Of a stretch of DNA of 12,690 nt, positions 1-6,918 are shown piece by piece. The notes below the pieces were generated by a model. That model did no database searches and had not been told where the DNA came from. It saw only the letters and a program-made list of their open reading frames with translations. The stretch spans positions 1-12,690 of the forward strand of contig JABEUK010000076.1 in the NCBI GenBank assembly GCA_013044425.1. The letters run 5' to 3'. A program made the translations under genes and the position numbers. Numbering within the stretch: the stretch's first letter is position 1; every line of letters begins with the position of its first letter. Origin of the DNA: Thermoplasmata archaeon (lineage in GTDB: Archaea; Thermoplasmatota; Thermoplasmata; Lutacidiplasmatales; UBA184).

Positions 1-1
1 C

Positions 2-703
2 CTAGGTGGGATCGTCGGGGCCACGCGCCCGTACGTGTCGGCGTACAAGATGCAGCTCGCCGCCTACTGGAGCTACGGAGCGGCAGGATTCGCCGCCCTG
101 GAGCGCGTCGTCCGAAAGATCGGGCCGCGCCGTATCAAGATCCTCGACCTGAAAGCGAACGACATCCCGAACACCATGCGCCTACTCGCCGAGGGAGCGT
201 TCGATGTCTTCGGGTTCGATGCGATCACCGTGACCCCGTGGGTGGGCTGGGAGAGCCTCGTACCGGTTGCGGCCCGCCCCGATCGGGGCTATTTCGTCGT
301 GGCCCACACCAGCAATCCCGGTTCCCGGGACTTCCAGGAGATCCGCCACGGCTCCTCGCCGCTGTGGATCGAGATCGTTCGGACCGTGGGCAGGCTCTCG
401 CGCAAGAACGGAAACGCCGGCGTCGTCATCGGGGCCACCGATCCTCGAGCGGTCGCGCAGGCCCGCGCCGCGCTCGGCGAGCGGGGCGCGATCCTGCTTC
501 CCGGGGTCGGTGCGCAGCGCGGGGATCTCGCCGCGAGCATCTCAGGCGGGATTGACCGCAACGGCCGCGGGCTCCTGGCCGCAGCGTCTCGCAGCATCCT
601 GTACGCATCCTCGAAGAGCGACTGGCGCGCGGCGGCCGGCCTCGAAGCGCGACGCCTGCGCGACGAGATCAACGATCTGCGAGCACCTCGGCGTAGAGCT
701 TGA
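2..703 (+). CDS. pyrF: Orotidine 5'-phosphate decarboxylase, type 2 (5' end cut by window edge)
   Basis: This enzyme catalyses the last step of UMP synthesis, decarboxylating OMP in the cytoplasm. The frame is open from base 2 and reads GATRPYVSAYKMQLAAYW, which matches the substrate-binding start of type 2 OMP decarboxylases. The GTG at 35 is therefore internal, and the real start lies outside the window. The catalytic D-x-K-x-x-D array is LDLKANDI (D at 146-148, K at 152-154, D at 161-163). Further family motifs are TVTPWVG, VAHTSNPGS, VVIGATDP and the phosphate-binding LLPGVGAQRGD, followed by SRSILYAS near the end. The 234 visible codons suggest that 30-50 residues are missing, given the usual type 2 length of about 270-280. 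The last 35 bases overlap the end of the convergent glycosyltransferase gene. The family call is firm; only the N-terminus is unseen. Confidence 0.94.
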   Translation, partial: LGGIVGATRPYVSAYKMQLAAYWSYGAAGFAALERVVRKIGPRRIKILDLKANDIPNTMRLLAEGAFDVFGFDAITVTPWVGWESLVPVAARPDRGYFVVAHTSNPGSRDFQEIRHGSSPLWIEIVRTVGRLSRKNGNAGVVIGATDPRAVAQARAALGERGAILLPGVGAQRGDLAASISGGIDRNGRGLLAAASRSILYASSKSDWRAAAGLEARRLRDEINDLRAPRRRA

Positions 704-1802
704 GGAGCTGGCCGGTCACGGTCTCGACCCCGTAGCGCTGCTCGGCGCGCACGCGCGCGGCCGCGCCCATCCGAGCGCGCATCGCGTCGTCGTCGAGGAT
801 CTCTCGAACGCGGGCGGCGAGGTCGGAAGCGATCAGCGGTTCGGCGAGGAGCCCCTCCTTCCCCGGCTCGATCACTTCTCGGACCCCGGGCATGTCCGCC
901 GTGACGACCGGGAGCCCCACGGCCATCGCTTCGGCCACCGCGAGCCCGAAGCCCTCGAGCCGGTTCTGGGAGGGGAAGACGAACAGATCGGCCGCGCACA
1001 GGTAGCGGGGAAGGTCGATGTCCGAGATCTCCGTCAGGAATCGAACGCGGTGGGGGATGCCGAGACGGTAGGCGAGACGCCGGAGGTACGCGAAGCGGGG
1101 GCCGCTTCCGATGGCGAGCAGCATCACGTCGCTGGGCAGCTCGGCAAGCGCCCGCAGGATCACGTCCACGCCTTTGTGCGGGACGAGCCGACCGGTGAAT
1201 GCGAGCACTCGCTTTCCCTCGAGCGCGAAATCGCGGCGAATGTCCGAGGCGTCGAGGCCGGGTCGGAACCGATCGAGATCGACGACCGAAGGGATGATCT
1301 CGAGGGGCCGTCCGCGCAGGACGGCGGAGGTCATTCCATAGCTGCGCGTGTGGACGATGATCCGATCGACCCGGGCGAGCGTGCGGGTCAGGAAGATCCG
1401 CTGGAACGCCTCCGTGAGGACGCGGCCCCAAGGCCCGGCGAGGTAGAGATCGCAATGGTACGTCAGGCAGATCGGAACCGGGCTCCGCTGGAGCGCGCGG
1501 ACCGCAAAGTACGAGGTGAGCGGCGGGGGGTAGTGGAGGTGGACGATGTCCGCCTTCAGCCCCTTGAGCACGCGGCCGACCGCGGGATCGATCGGAGTGT
1601 TGAAGAGGACCGCCCGGCAGGGCGCCCGGAGGATGCGGTACCCTTCGAGATCCTCCTGCGCGGGGAGGGTCGGATCGAAGCGCGCGGTGAGCACGACCAC
1701 CTCCTGGCCCTGCTGCGCGAATCCCCGTGCGAGCTGGCGGACGTGCGTTTCGACGCCCCCGGCGTGGGGATAGAAGAACGGAGTAACGAGGACGATGCGC
1801 AC
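669..1802 (-). CDS. GT4-family glycosyltransferase
   Basis: This is a retaining GT-B glycosyltransferase that transfers a sugar from a nucleotide-sugar donor to a lipid or glycan acceptor, probably at the inner face of the membrane. The N-terminal Rossmann domain opens with RIVLVTPFFYPHAGGVETHV. The C-terminal domain carries LAFTGRLVPHKGVDVILRAL (typical group 1 core) and the E-x7-E donor site in EGFGLAVAEAMAVGLPVV. I chose the GTG at 1802 (377 aa) because a GGAGG Shine-Dalgarno sits 5 nt upstream and the protein then begins directly at the first beta strand. A GTG at 1832 would add ten unconserved residues (387 aa). The gene follows pdxS by about 60 nt on the same strand, so co-transcription is likely although no functional link is evident. 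Sugar and acceptor cannot be read from sequence. The fold and family are confident; the specific role is unknown. Confidence 0.9.
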   Translation of the reverse strand: MRIVLVTPFFYPHAGGVETHVRQLARGFAQQGQEVVVLTARFDPTLPAQEDLEGYRILRAPCRAVLFNTPIDPAVGRVLKGLKADIVHLHYPPPLTSYFAVRALQRSPVPICLTYHCDLYLAGPWGRVLTEAFQRIFLTRTLARVDRIIVHTRSYGMTSAVLRGRPLEIIPSVVDLDRFRPGLDASDIRRDFALEGKRVLAFTGRLVPHKGVDVILRALAELPSDVMLLAIGSGPRFAYLRRLAYRLGIPHRVRFLTEISDIDLPRYLCAADLFVFPSQNRLEGFGLAVAEAMAVGLPVVTADMPGVREVIEPGKEGLLAEPLIASDLAARVREILDDDAMRARMGAAARVRAEQRYGVETVTGQLLKLYAEVLADR

Positions 1803-1807
1803 CGGTT

Positions 1808-1812
1808 CCTCC
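1808..1812 (-). promoter_or_regulatory. Shine-Dalgarno site that decides the glycosyltransferase start
   Basis: On the minus strand the sequence reads TGGAGGAACCG directly before the GTG at 1802, giving a full GGAGG with 5 nt spacing. The alternative GTG at 1832 is preceded only by CTTTTACCTAA, with no ribosome-binding match. The site lies inside the longer reading, so the shorter product is preferred. Confidence 0.7.
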
Positions 1813-1861
1813 AGCAGGGCATCCGAGGTCACTTAGGTAAAAGGCGCGGTCGAAGGGCCGG

Positions 1862-2803
1862 CTAGGCCTCGGTGACGCCGGGGCGTCGGGGCGCGGCCGG
1901 TTGCGACTCGCGGACCTGGAGCAGCTCGGAGTCCGGCACGCCCGTGAGATCGAGACCCTTCATCGGCTCCCCGAGCCCTTCCGAAACGCGGGCGAGCACC
2001 TCGGGCTGATCGAAGTGCAGCGAGGCCTCCACCACCGCGCGCGCGACCTTCGCCGGGTGCTGGGACTTGAAGATCCCGCTTCCCACGAAGATCCCATCGA
2101 CCCCGAGGAGCCGGCAGAGGGCCGCATCCGCCGGGGTCGCGATCCCTCCGGCGGCGAAGTTGACGACGGGAAGGCGTCCGAGCGCCCGGACCTCTTCCAC
2201 GGTCGAGGGCAGCACGCGGGCCTTTCGAGCCCAGAGCACGGCGTTCTTCTTGGGCATCTTGCGGACGAGGGCGATCTCCGAGTTGATCTGGTGGATGTGG
2301 CGAACGGCCTCGATCACGTTGCCCGTGCCGGCCTCGCCTTTCGTGCGGATCATCGCCGCCCCTTCGTCGATGCGGCGCAGCGCTTCCCCGAGGTTTCGGG
2401 CGCCGCAGACGAACGGAACCTGGAACGCCTTCTTGTCGACGTGGTAGAAGGGATCGGCCGGCGTGAGAACCTCGGACTCGTCCACCATGTCCACTCCGAG
2501 CGACTCGAGGATCCGGGCCTCGGAGGTGTGGCCGATGCGGCACTTCGCCATCACGGGAACGGAGACGCGAGCTTGAATTTCGCGAACCTTGAGCGGGTCG
2601 GCCATGCGGGCGACACCGCCCAGGGCCCGGATGTCCGCGGGGACCCGTTCCAGCGCCATCACCGCGACGGCCCCGGCCTCCTCGGCGATCGAGGCCTGTT
2701 CCGCGTTGGTGACGTCCATGATGACGCCCCCCTGCTGCATGCGGGCAAAGCCGCGCTTGACGAGCTCGGTGCCGAACCGAAGCTGGTCCATCGAATCGAC
2801 CAT
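1862..2803 (-). CDS. pdxS: Pyridoxal 5'-phosphate synthase, synthase subunit PdxS
   Basis: PdxS condenses ribose 5-phosphate, glyceraldehyde 3-phosphate and ammonia into PLP, and normally works in a 12+12 complex with the glutaminase PdxT. The sequence is near-canonical: [62 protein letters not shown] and [12 protein letters not shown]. With the ATG at 2803 the protein is 313 aa, and the key residues fall at D30, K87 and K155. These match B. subtilis D24, K81 and K149 with a constant offset of 6. The frame stays open to 2944, but those 47 extra residues are unlike the family and run across the probable TATA box, so I reject them; an ATG at 2791 is also possible. No pdxT lies next to it: the downstream neighbour is a glycosyltransferase and the divergent neighbour is the thiamine transporter. 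PdxT is presumably encoded elsewhere. Confidence 0.96.
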   Translation of the reverse strand: MVDSMDQLRFGTELVKRGFARMQQGGVIMDVTNAEQASIAEEAGAVAVMALERVPADIRALGGVARMADPLKVREIQARVSVPVMAKCRIGHTSEARILESLGVDMVDESEVLTPADPFYHVDKKAFQVPFVCGARNLGEALRRIDEGAAMIRTKGEAGTGNVIEAVRHIHQINSEIALVRKMPKKNAVLWARKARVLPSTVEEVRALGRLPVVNFAAGGIATPADAALCRLLGVDGIFVGSGIFKSQHPAKVARAVVEASLHFDQPEVLARVSEGLGEPMKGLDLTGVPDSELLQVRESQPAAPRRPGVTEA

Positions 2804-2840
2804 CGCGCGACGCACCCCTACCGCACAGACCCGCGAGGTG

Positions 2841-2848
2841 TATATCAC
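2841..2848 (-). promoter_or_regulatory. Probable TATA box for pdxS
   Basis: The minus strand reads GTGATATACACC here, the only A/T-rich hexamer-scale stretch in a very GC-rich spacer. Its centre lies about 41 bp upstream of the pdxS ATG at 2803. A transcript starting about 25 bp downstream would have a leader of roughly 15 nt containing AGGGGTG, a weak ribosome-binding match. The position fits an archaeal TBP site. The motif is short, so this is suggestive only. Confidence 0.5.
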
Positions 2849-2942
2849 GTTAGACGGGCGAGTCGCCGGCTCCGCGGGGCCGATACCGGCGGCGGTGGGC
2901 GCCGAGCCGCACTTCGACCCAGACGCGAGCCGAGCGTTCTGC

Positions 2943-2951
2943 AAACGTTAA
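2943..2951 (+). promoter_or_regulatory. Weak candidate TATA element for the thiBPQ operon
   Basis: AAACGTTAA is the only A/T-rich run shortly before the riboswitch. Start-site spacing of about 25 bp would place transcription near 2972, at the 5' edge of the aptamer. The match to an archaeal TATA consensus is poor. The partly symmetric TATATC at 2841-2846 could instead serve this direction with a long leader. Confidence 0.25.
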
Positions 2952-2975
2952 TGCCGCGGGCGGGATGGTCCCCCC

Positions 2976-3065
2976 CGCAGGGGGAGCTGTGAACCGGCTG
3001 AGAGGACGAGCACGCCTCGTCGACCCCAGGAACCTGCACGGGATAATGCCCGCGAAGGGAACGCG
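2976..3065 (+). ncRNA. TPP riboswitch (THI element) upstream of thiBPQ
   Basis: This is a thiamine-pyrophosphate-sensing RNA aptamer in the leader of the transporter operon. The invariant blocks appear in order: GGGGAGC at 2981-2987, CTGAGA at 2998-3003 (pyrimidine sensor), GAACCTG at 3030-3036, GGATAATGCC at 3041-3050 and GCGAAGGGA at 3052-3060. Helices that can be drawn are P1 CGC/GCG (2976-2978 with 3063-3065), P2 GGGG/CCCC (2981-2984 with 3024-3027), a perfect 6-bp P3a GACGAG/CTCGTC (3005-3010 with 3016-3021), P4 CCT/AGG (3033-3035 with 3056-3058) and P5 GGG/CCC (3040-3042 with 3049-3051). P1 is short. The start codon of thiB lies about 40 nt after the aptamer, and no U-run terminator is present, so control of translation is more likely than termination. 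The genes downstream encode a thiamine transporter, which independently supports the call. Confidence 0.95.
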
Positions 3066-3084
3066 ATGGACGAAGTAACCATCC

Positions 3085-3105
3085 TCTCCGCCGGTTCTCC
3101 GGAGG
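3085..3105 (+). promoter_or_regulatory. Hairpin sequestering the thiB Shine-Dalgarno (candidate expression platform)
   Basis: CTCCG at 3086-3090 pairs perfectly with CGGAG at 3100-3104, and T3085 can wobble with G3105, leaving a 9-nt loop. The 3' strand contains the GGAGG (3101-3105) that precedes the thiB ATG at 3107 by one base. Folding would hide the ribosome-binding site. The hairpin lies just downstream of the TPP aptamer, where an expression platform is expected. The pairing is seen in sequence; ligand control is inferred. Confidence 0.5.
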
Positions 3106-3106
3106 A

Positions 3107-4267
3107 ATGAACCGCGCACCAGCGAACGGGACGGGGCCGACACGGAGATTGCGCCGGCCGGGCCGCGCGAGCACGATCGTCCTGATCGTGGGGATCGCGG
3201 TGATCGTCGTCGTCGCCGGCATCGGCCTCACGCAGTACTACTTCAATCCGACGCCGACTCTGACGATCTACACGTATTCGAGCCTCTTCGGCGGCACGTG
3301 CGGTGCCCCGGCGTTCGCGAAGGTCTTCGGGGCCTTCGAGGCGGCGCACCACATCCACATCCAGGTCGACTGTCCGTCCGGAGATCTTGCAGGCACGCTG
3401 CTGGCGCAGAAGAACTCGCCCGGAGCGGACCTCGTGATCGGCCTGGACGAGATCACCGCGAGCCAGGCCGAGAGCCGGTCGCTGCTCGTCCCGTACGTCT
3501 CGCCGGCGCTCGCGAACGTACCGGCCTCGCTGGTCCAGGACCTGAGCCCGGATCACGCGGTCACTCCGTACGAGTACGGCTACCTCGGCATCGACTACAA
3601 CGCGTCGTTCCAGACGATCACGAACGGGGCCATCGCGGCCTCCTCGTTCCTGAACTTCTCGCAGAACTCCACGTGGGCGCGCCAGCTCCTCTACGAGAAC
3701 CCCACCACCGACATCACGGGCGAGGAGTTCCTGGCATGGGAGATCGAGTTCTACTCCGCCATCCTTCACGAGAATTGGCAGAGCTTCTGGCAGCAGGTCC
3801 TGCCGTACGCTCCCAGCGCGCCGGACTGGTCGACCGCCTTCAACGAGTTCACCTCTCCTCCGGGAAACCCGCTCGCGGTCGTCAGCTACACGACCGACCC
3901 GGCCTACGCCATCGACAACCCCGGCCTCGGCGCGTTCAACACGACCGTGACGAGCTGGAACCACACGCTCTACGGTTGGCAGACCATCTACGGGATCGGG
4001 ATCGTCGCGGGGACGCACCACCTCTCCCTGGACGAACAGTTCATCAACTGGTTCCTGAACGGGACGGTCCAGAACGAGATCCCGCTCAACGAGTGGGAGT
4101 ACCCGGCCAACCAGACGGTCCCGCTCCCCTCCGAGTACCGCGGACTGATCGACCCGAACTCGATCGTGCCGCTCAACCAGTACACGACCCCCTCCGCACT
4201 CGCGGCGAACATCACGAGCTGGCAGAACGAATGGCAGGCCCTCGCGAACCAGTACGCGCCGCCGTGA
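3107..4267 (+). CDS. thiB: Thiamine ABC transporter substrate-binding protein (ThiB-like, membrane-anchored)
   Basis: This is the extracellular thiamine/TPP-binding component that delivers ligand to ThiP. After a basic N-terminus (RRLRRPGR), one hydrophobic segment at about residues 22-41 acts as an anchor or uncleaved signal. No lipobox cysteine follows it. The mature part aligns by eye with E. coli ThiB: LTIYTYSSLFG at 52-62, ADLVIGLDE, PYEYGYLGIDYN, VVSYTTDPAY with Y261, and NEWEYP with W330 near the ligand pocket. The length (386 aa) exceeds the bacterial protein of about 327 aa through the anchor and loops. Eight N-x-S/T sequons lie in the outer part (N165, N183, N187, N278, N285, N318, N335, N368), as expected for an N-glycosylated archaeal surface protein. 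Two cysteines (65, 89) could form a disulfide. The stop overlaps the thiP start (GTGA). The TPP riboswitch upstream supports thiamine as ligand. Confidence 0.93.
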   Translation: MNRAPANGTGPTRRLRRPGRASTIVLIVGIAVIVVVAGIGLTQYYFNPTPTLTIYTYSSLFGGTCGAPAFAKVFGAFEAAHHIHIQVDCPSGDLAGTLLAQKNSPGADLVIGLDEITASQAESRSLLVPYVSPALANVPASLVQDLSPDHAVTPYEYGYLGIDYNASFQTITNGAIAASSFLNFSQNSTWARQLLYENPTTDITGEEFLAWEIEFYSAILHENWQSFWQQVLPYAPSAPDWSTAFNEFTSPPGNPLAVVSYTTDPAYAIDNPGLGAFNTTVTSWNHTLYGWQTIYGIGIVAGTHHLSLDEQFINWFLNGTVQNEIPLNEWEYPANQTVPLPSEYRGLIDPNSIVPLNQYTTPSALAANITSWQNEWQALANQYAPP

Positions 4268-5880
4268 GCCTCCGGGGGGGCTGGTCGGTCCTCCCGATCG
4301 TCGGCTACGTCCTCCTCTTCGCGCTCCTCCCCGTCGCCCTGCTGTTCGGCGGGGGGCTCCTGGCCGGAGGCTGGGCGGGGTGGATCGACTCGCTCACGCA
4401 ATCCCCGCTGAATCGACAGGCGTTCGAGAACTCGCTGGAGCAGGGAGCCCTGAGCGCCGCGCTCGCCGTCGCCATCGGCTATCCGGCGGGCGTGTTCCTG
4501 GGCCGCTACACCTGGCCCGGCCGCTCGGCGGTCCGCGCCTTCCTCCTCGTCCCGTTCCTCCTCCCCTCGATCGTGGTCGTGCTCGGCATCCTCGACCTCT
4601 TCGGCCCGTCCGGTACCGTATCGAGCGCGCTACCGGCCCTCGGGGTCCTGGGCCACGGCCTTCCGGCGATCGTCGCGGCGAACCTCGTGTTCAACGTCCC
4701 GATCGTGATCCTGTTCACGGCGCTCGGTTGCGAGAGCGCCTCGGCGGAGCTGGAGGAATCGGCGGCGACCCTCGGGGCCTCTCCCGCGCGAGCGTATCGA
4801 GATGTCTGGGGACCGGGATCTTGGCTCGGGGCGGCGGCCGGCGGATTCCTGACGTTCCTGTTCAGCGCGGTCGCCTTCGCGACCCCGCTCGTCCTGTGCG
4901 GAGCGCGATGCTACACGGTCGAGGCCCGGATCTGGTACCTCGACCAGTACGGGTTCGATCCCACCGGTGCGGCGCTCCTCGCCCTTGCGCTCTTCCTGTT
5001 CCTCGTGATCCCGACGGCGCTCTACCTCCTGCTCCTCCACCGGCTCCGCTCGTCGAGCTCGTCCGTCCGAACCCGGCCGCGCCCCGGACGCGTCCGTTCC
5101 CCCCTCGCCTACGCGCTCGCCGCGGAGACGGTCGCGCTTCTGGGAGCGATCGCGTTCTTCCTCGGTACGGTGCTCTACCGCTCGTTGAGCCCTCCGGGGG
5201 GAGGGACGTTCGGTGCTCCATGGACCCAACTGTTCGGTCCCACCGCGACGAACCTCCTTGGGATCCCGCTGGTCCAGGTCCTCGCCAACACCCTGTTCTT
5301 CGCCGCGGTCGCAGCGACGATCGTGCTCCTCCTCGGGATCGTGGCCGGCTACGCACTCGGAGCTCGACCGCGGCTCGGCACGGGTCTATCGCTGTACGTG
5401 TTCCTCCCGCTCCTGATCTCGCCGGTGCTTCTCGCGTTCTCGCTCGCCGAGTTCTGGCGGCCCGTGCTCGGCGGGGAGTCGACCGTGTGGATCCTGATCA
5501 TCGTCAGCCAGTCGATCCTCGCGCTCCCGTTCGCCCTCCAGAGCCTCCAGATACCTCTCGCCGGGCTCTCGCCCTCGGCCCGAGATTCCGCACGCGTGCT
5601 CGGGGCCCCGTCCTGGATCGCCTACCTCGACACGGATCTCCCCCGGGTCCGTCGGGGGCTACGGACGGCCGGGCTCTTCGCCTTCGCCCTGGGCCTCGGG
5701 GAGTTCACCGCCACGTACTTCCTCGTCACTCCGAACTTCACGACCCTGAGCGTCGCGGTGTACGATCTCCAAGACCTGCGCCAGTTCCCGCTCGCGGAGG
5801 CCGCCGCCGGCCTGCTGCTCGTGGTCAGCCTCGCCGTCTTTGCCGCGGTCAACTATGGGGGTCCTCGTGCCGAGTTCTGA
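4264..5880 (+). CDS. thiP: Thiamine ABC transporter permease (ThiP-like, fused double permease)
   Basis: This is the membrane channel of the thiamine importer, made of two BPD-transport permease halves fused in one chain. I start it at the GTG at 4264, which overlaps the thiB stop by four bases. The open frame continues far upstream, but that part lies in another frame of thiB. The resulting 538 aa matches the E. coli ThiP length (536). By eye there are about 12 hydrophobic segments, six per half. Two EAA-type loops contact the ATPase: LEESAATLGASPARAYRDVWGP at about 162-183 and DSARVLGAPSWIAYLDTDLP at about 441-460. The second is followed by GLGEFTATYFLV, close to the ThiP form. No Shine-Dalgarno is visible, so translation probably depends on coupling to thiB. 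The end overlaps thiQ by 26 bases. An iron or other solute permease of the same superfamily is less likely given the riboswitch. Confidence 0.92.
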   Translation: MSLRGGWSVLPIVGYVLLFALLPVALLFGGGLLAGGWAGWIDSLTQSPLNRQAFENSLEQGALSAALAVAIGYPAGVFLGRYTWPGRSAVRAFLLVPFLLPSIVVVLGILDLFGPSGTVSSALPALGVLGHGLPAIVAANLVFNVPIVILFTALGCESASAELEESAATLGASPARAYRDVWGPGSWLGAAAGGFLTFLFSAVAFATPLVLCGARCYTVEARIWYLDQYGFDPTGAALLALALFLFLVIPTALYLLLLHRLRSSSSSVRTRPRPGRVRSPLAYALAAETVALLGAIAFFLGTVLYRSLSPPGGGTFGAPWTQLFGPTATNLLGIPLVQVLANTLFFAAVAATIVLLLGIVAGYALGARPRLGTGLSLYVFLPLLISPVLLAFSLAEFWRPVLGGESTVWILIIVSQSILALPFALQSLQIPLAGLSPSARDSARVLGAPSWIAYLDTDLPRVRRGLRTAGLFAFALGLGEFTATYFLVTPNFTTLSVAVYDLQDLRQFPLAEAAAGLLLVVSLAVFAAVNYGGPRAEF

Positions 5881-6844
5881 GCCGCCCGCCCTCGAGGTCC
5901 ATGATCTCTCGGTCTCCCTCGGTCGGACCCCGGTGCTGGACTCGGTCTCCTTCGAGGTCGCTCCAGGCGAGCTCCTGTCGCTGATGGGCCCGAACGGGAG
6001 CGGAAAGACCACCCTCCTCAGGGCCATCGTGGGGTTGGAGCGCCCCGCCCGAGGTACCGTGCGGCTCGACGGCAGGGATCTCCGCGAGGTGCCCGTCCAC
6101 CGCCGAGGCATCGGGCTACTGCTCCAGGAGGCGGCGCTCTTCCCCCGCCGGACCGTGTACGAGAACGTGGCGTACGGCCCGCTCGTTCAGGGGCGACCGC
6201 TCGCCGAGGCCGACACCGAGGCTCACCAGGCGCTCGAACTCGTCCGGATGCAGGGGTTCGAAGAACGGGATCCCGCGACGCTCTCGGGAGGCGAGCGCCA
6301 GCGCGTCGCGCTCGCGCGCACGATCGCAGCCCATCCCCGGGTCGTGCTGCTCGACGAGCCGTTCGCAGCGATCGACGCCGGGGTCCGGGCTGGCCTGCGG
6401 GGGGAGTTCCGTCACGTGCTCGCGGAGCGGGGGATCGCGACGGTCCACGTCACCCACGATCGAGAGGAAGGCCTCTTTCTCGGGGATCGAGTCGCCATCC
6501 TGCTGGGAGGACGACTGCGCACCGTCGGCGCGCCGGCGACCGTACACGACGAGCCACCGGACGTCGAGACGGCCCGTTTCCTCGGCTACAACGTCCTGCC
6601 GGAGGGCGCGGGCTGGGTCGCGTTCCGGCCCGAAGCGGCGCGGCTCGACCCGGTCGGGTCCGCGGGCCCATCGGTGGAGGTGCTGGCCGTGGGCTTCACG
6701 GGTCGGGGTTCGCTCGTGGTCGTTCGGTCTACGAGCGGCGAGCGGCTCGAGGTCGAGCTCGATCGCGCGGCGGTCCTGCCCCGTCCCGGGGAACGCCGGG
6801 TGCTGAACTGGGAGCGCTCGCTCCGCTTCTCCCGGCGAGCGTAG
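5855..6844 (+). CDS. thiQ: Thiamine ABC transporter ATP-binding protein (ThiQ-like, with C-terminal domain)
   Basis: This is the cytoplasmic ATPase that powers ThiP. With the ATG at 5855 the protein has 329 aa. Motifs are Walker A GPNGSGKT (45-52), Q-loop glutamine Q91 in LLLQEAALFPRRTVYENVAYG, signature LSGGERQR (143-150), Walker B VVLLDEP (163-169), D-loop AAID and switch histidine H201 in HVTHDREE. After about residue 245 a C-terminal domain of about 85 residues (NVLPEGAGWVAFRPEAARL onward) resembles the TOBE-type regulatory domain of the MalK/PotA/FbpC group. E. coli ThiQ has only 232 aa and lacks it. The start could also be the TTG at 5840 or the GTG at 5867; all overlap the 3' end of thiP. 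ATPase identity is certain; thiamine specificity rests on the operon and riboswitch. Confidence 0.91.
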   Translation: MGVLVPSSEPPALEVHDLSVSLGRTPVLDSVSFEVAPGELLSLMGPNGSGKTTLLRAIVGLERPARGTVRLDGRDLREVPVHRRGIGLLLQEAALFPRRTVYENVAYGPLVQGRPLAEADTEAHQALELVRMQGFEERDPATLSGGERQRVALARTIAAHPRVVLLDEPFAAIDAGVRAGLRGEFRHVLAERGIATVHVTHDREEGLFLGDRVAILLGGRLRTVGAPATVHDEPPDVETARFLGYNVLPEGAGWVAFRPEAARLDPVGSAGPSVEVLAVGFTGRGSLVVVRSTSGERLEVELDRAAVLPRPGERRVLNWERSLRFSRRA

Positions 6845-6918
6845 GCGCGGGGAACGGGCTCGGCAGCGGCTGGACCGCGTACCGCAGAGCCCAAGAAGGG
6901 TCGCGCACTCGACGGAGC

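Noticed and set aside
35..37. GTG as the start of pyrF
   Set aside because: The frame continues upstream with conserved OMP decarboxylase residues to the window edge, so the gene is truncated, not started here.
669..703. Tail-to-tail overlap of pyrF and the glycosyltransferase as a sign of a frameshift
   Set aside because: Both C-termini look complete for their families; a short convergent overlap in a compact genome is ordinary.
267..1865. 532-codon plus-strand open frame across the pyrF end and opposite the glycosyltransferase
   Set aside because: High GC content keeps antisense frames open. Its translation has no recognisable domain, while both other frames encode clear proteins.
2804..2944. 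N-terminal extension of pdxS to an upstream start
   Set aside because: The added residues do not resemble PdxS, they read through the TATA element, and catalytic residue numbering fits the 2803 start.
3298..4263. Long open frame running from within thiB into thiP
   Set aside because: It is a +1-frame shadow of thiB with low-complexity Arg/Gly/Pro-rich translation; only the part from the GTG at 4264 shows permease features.
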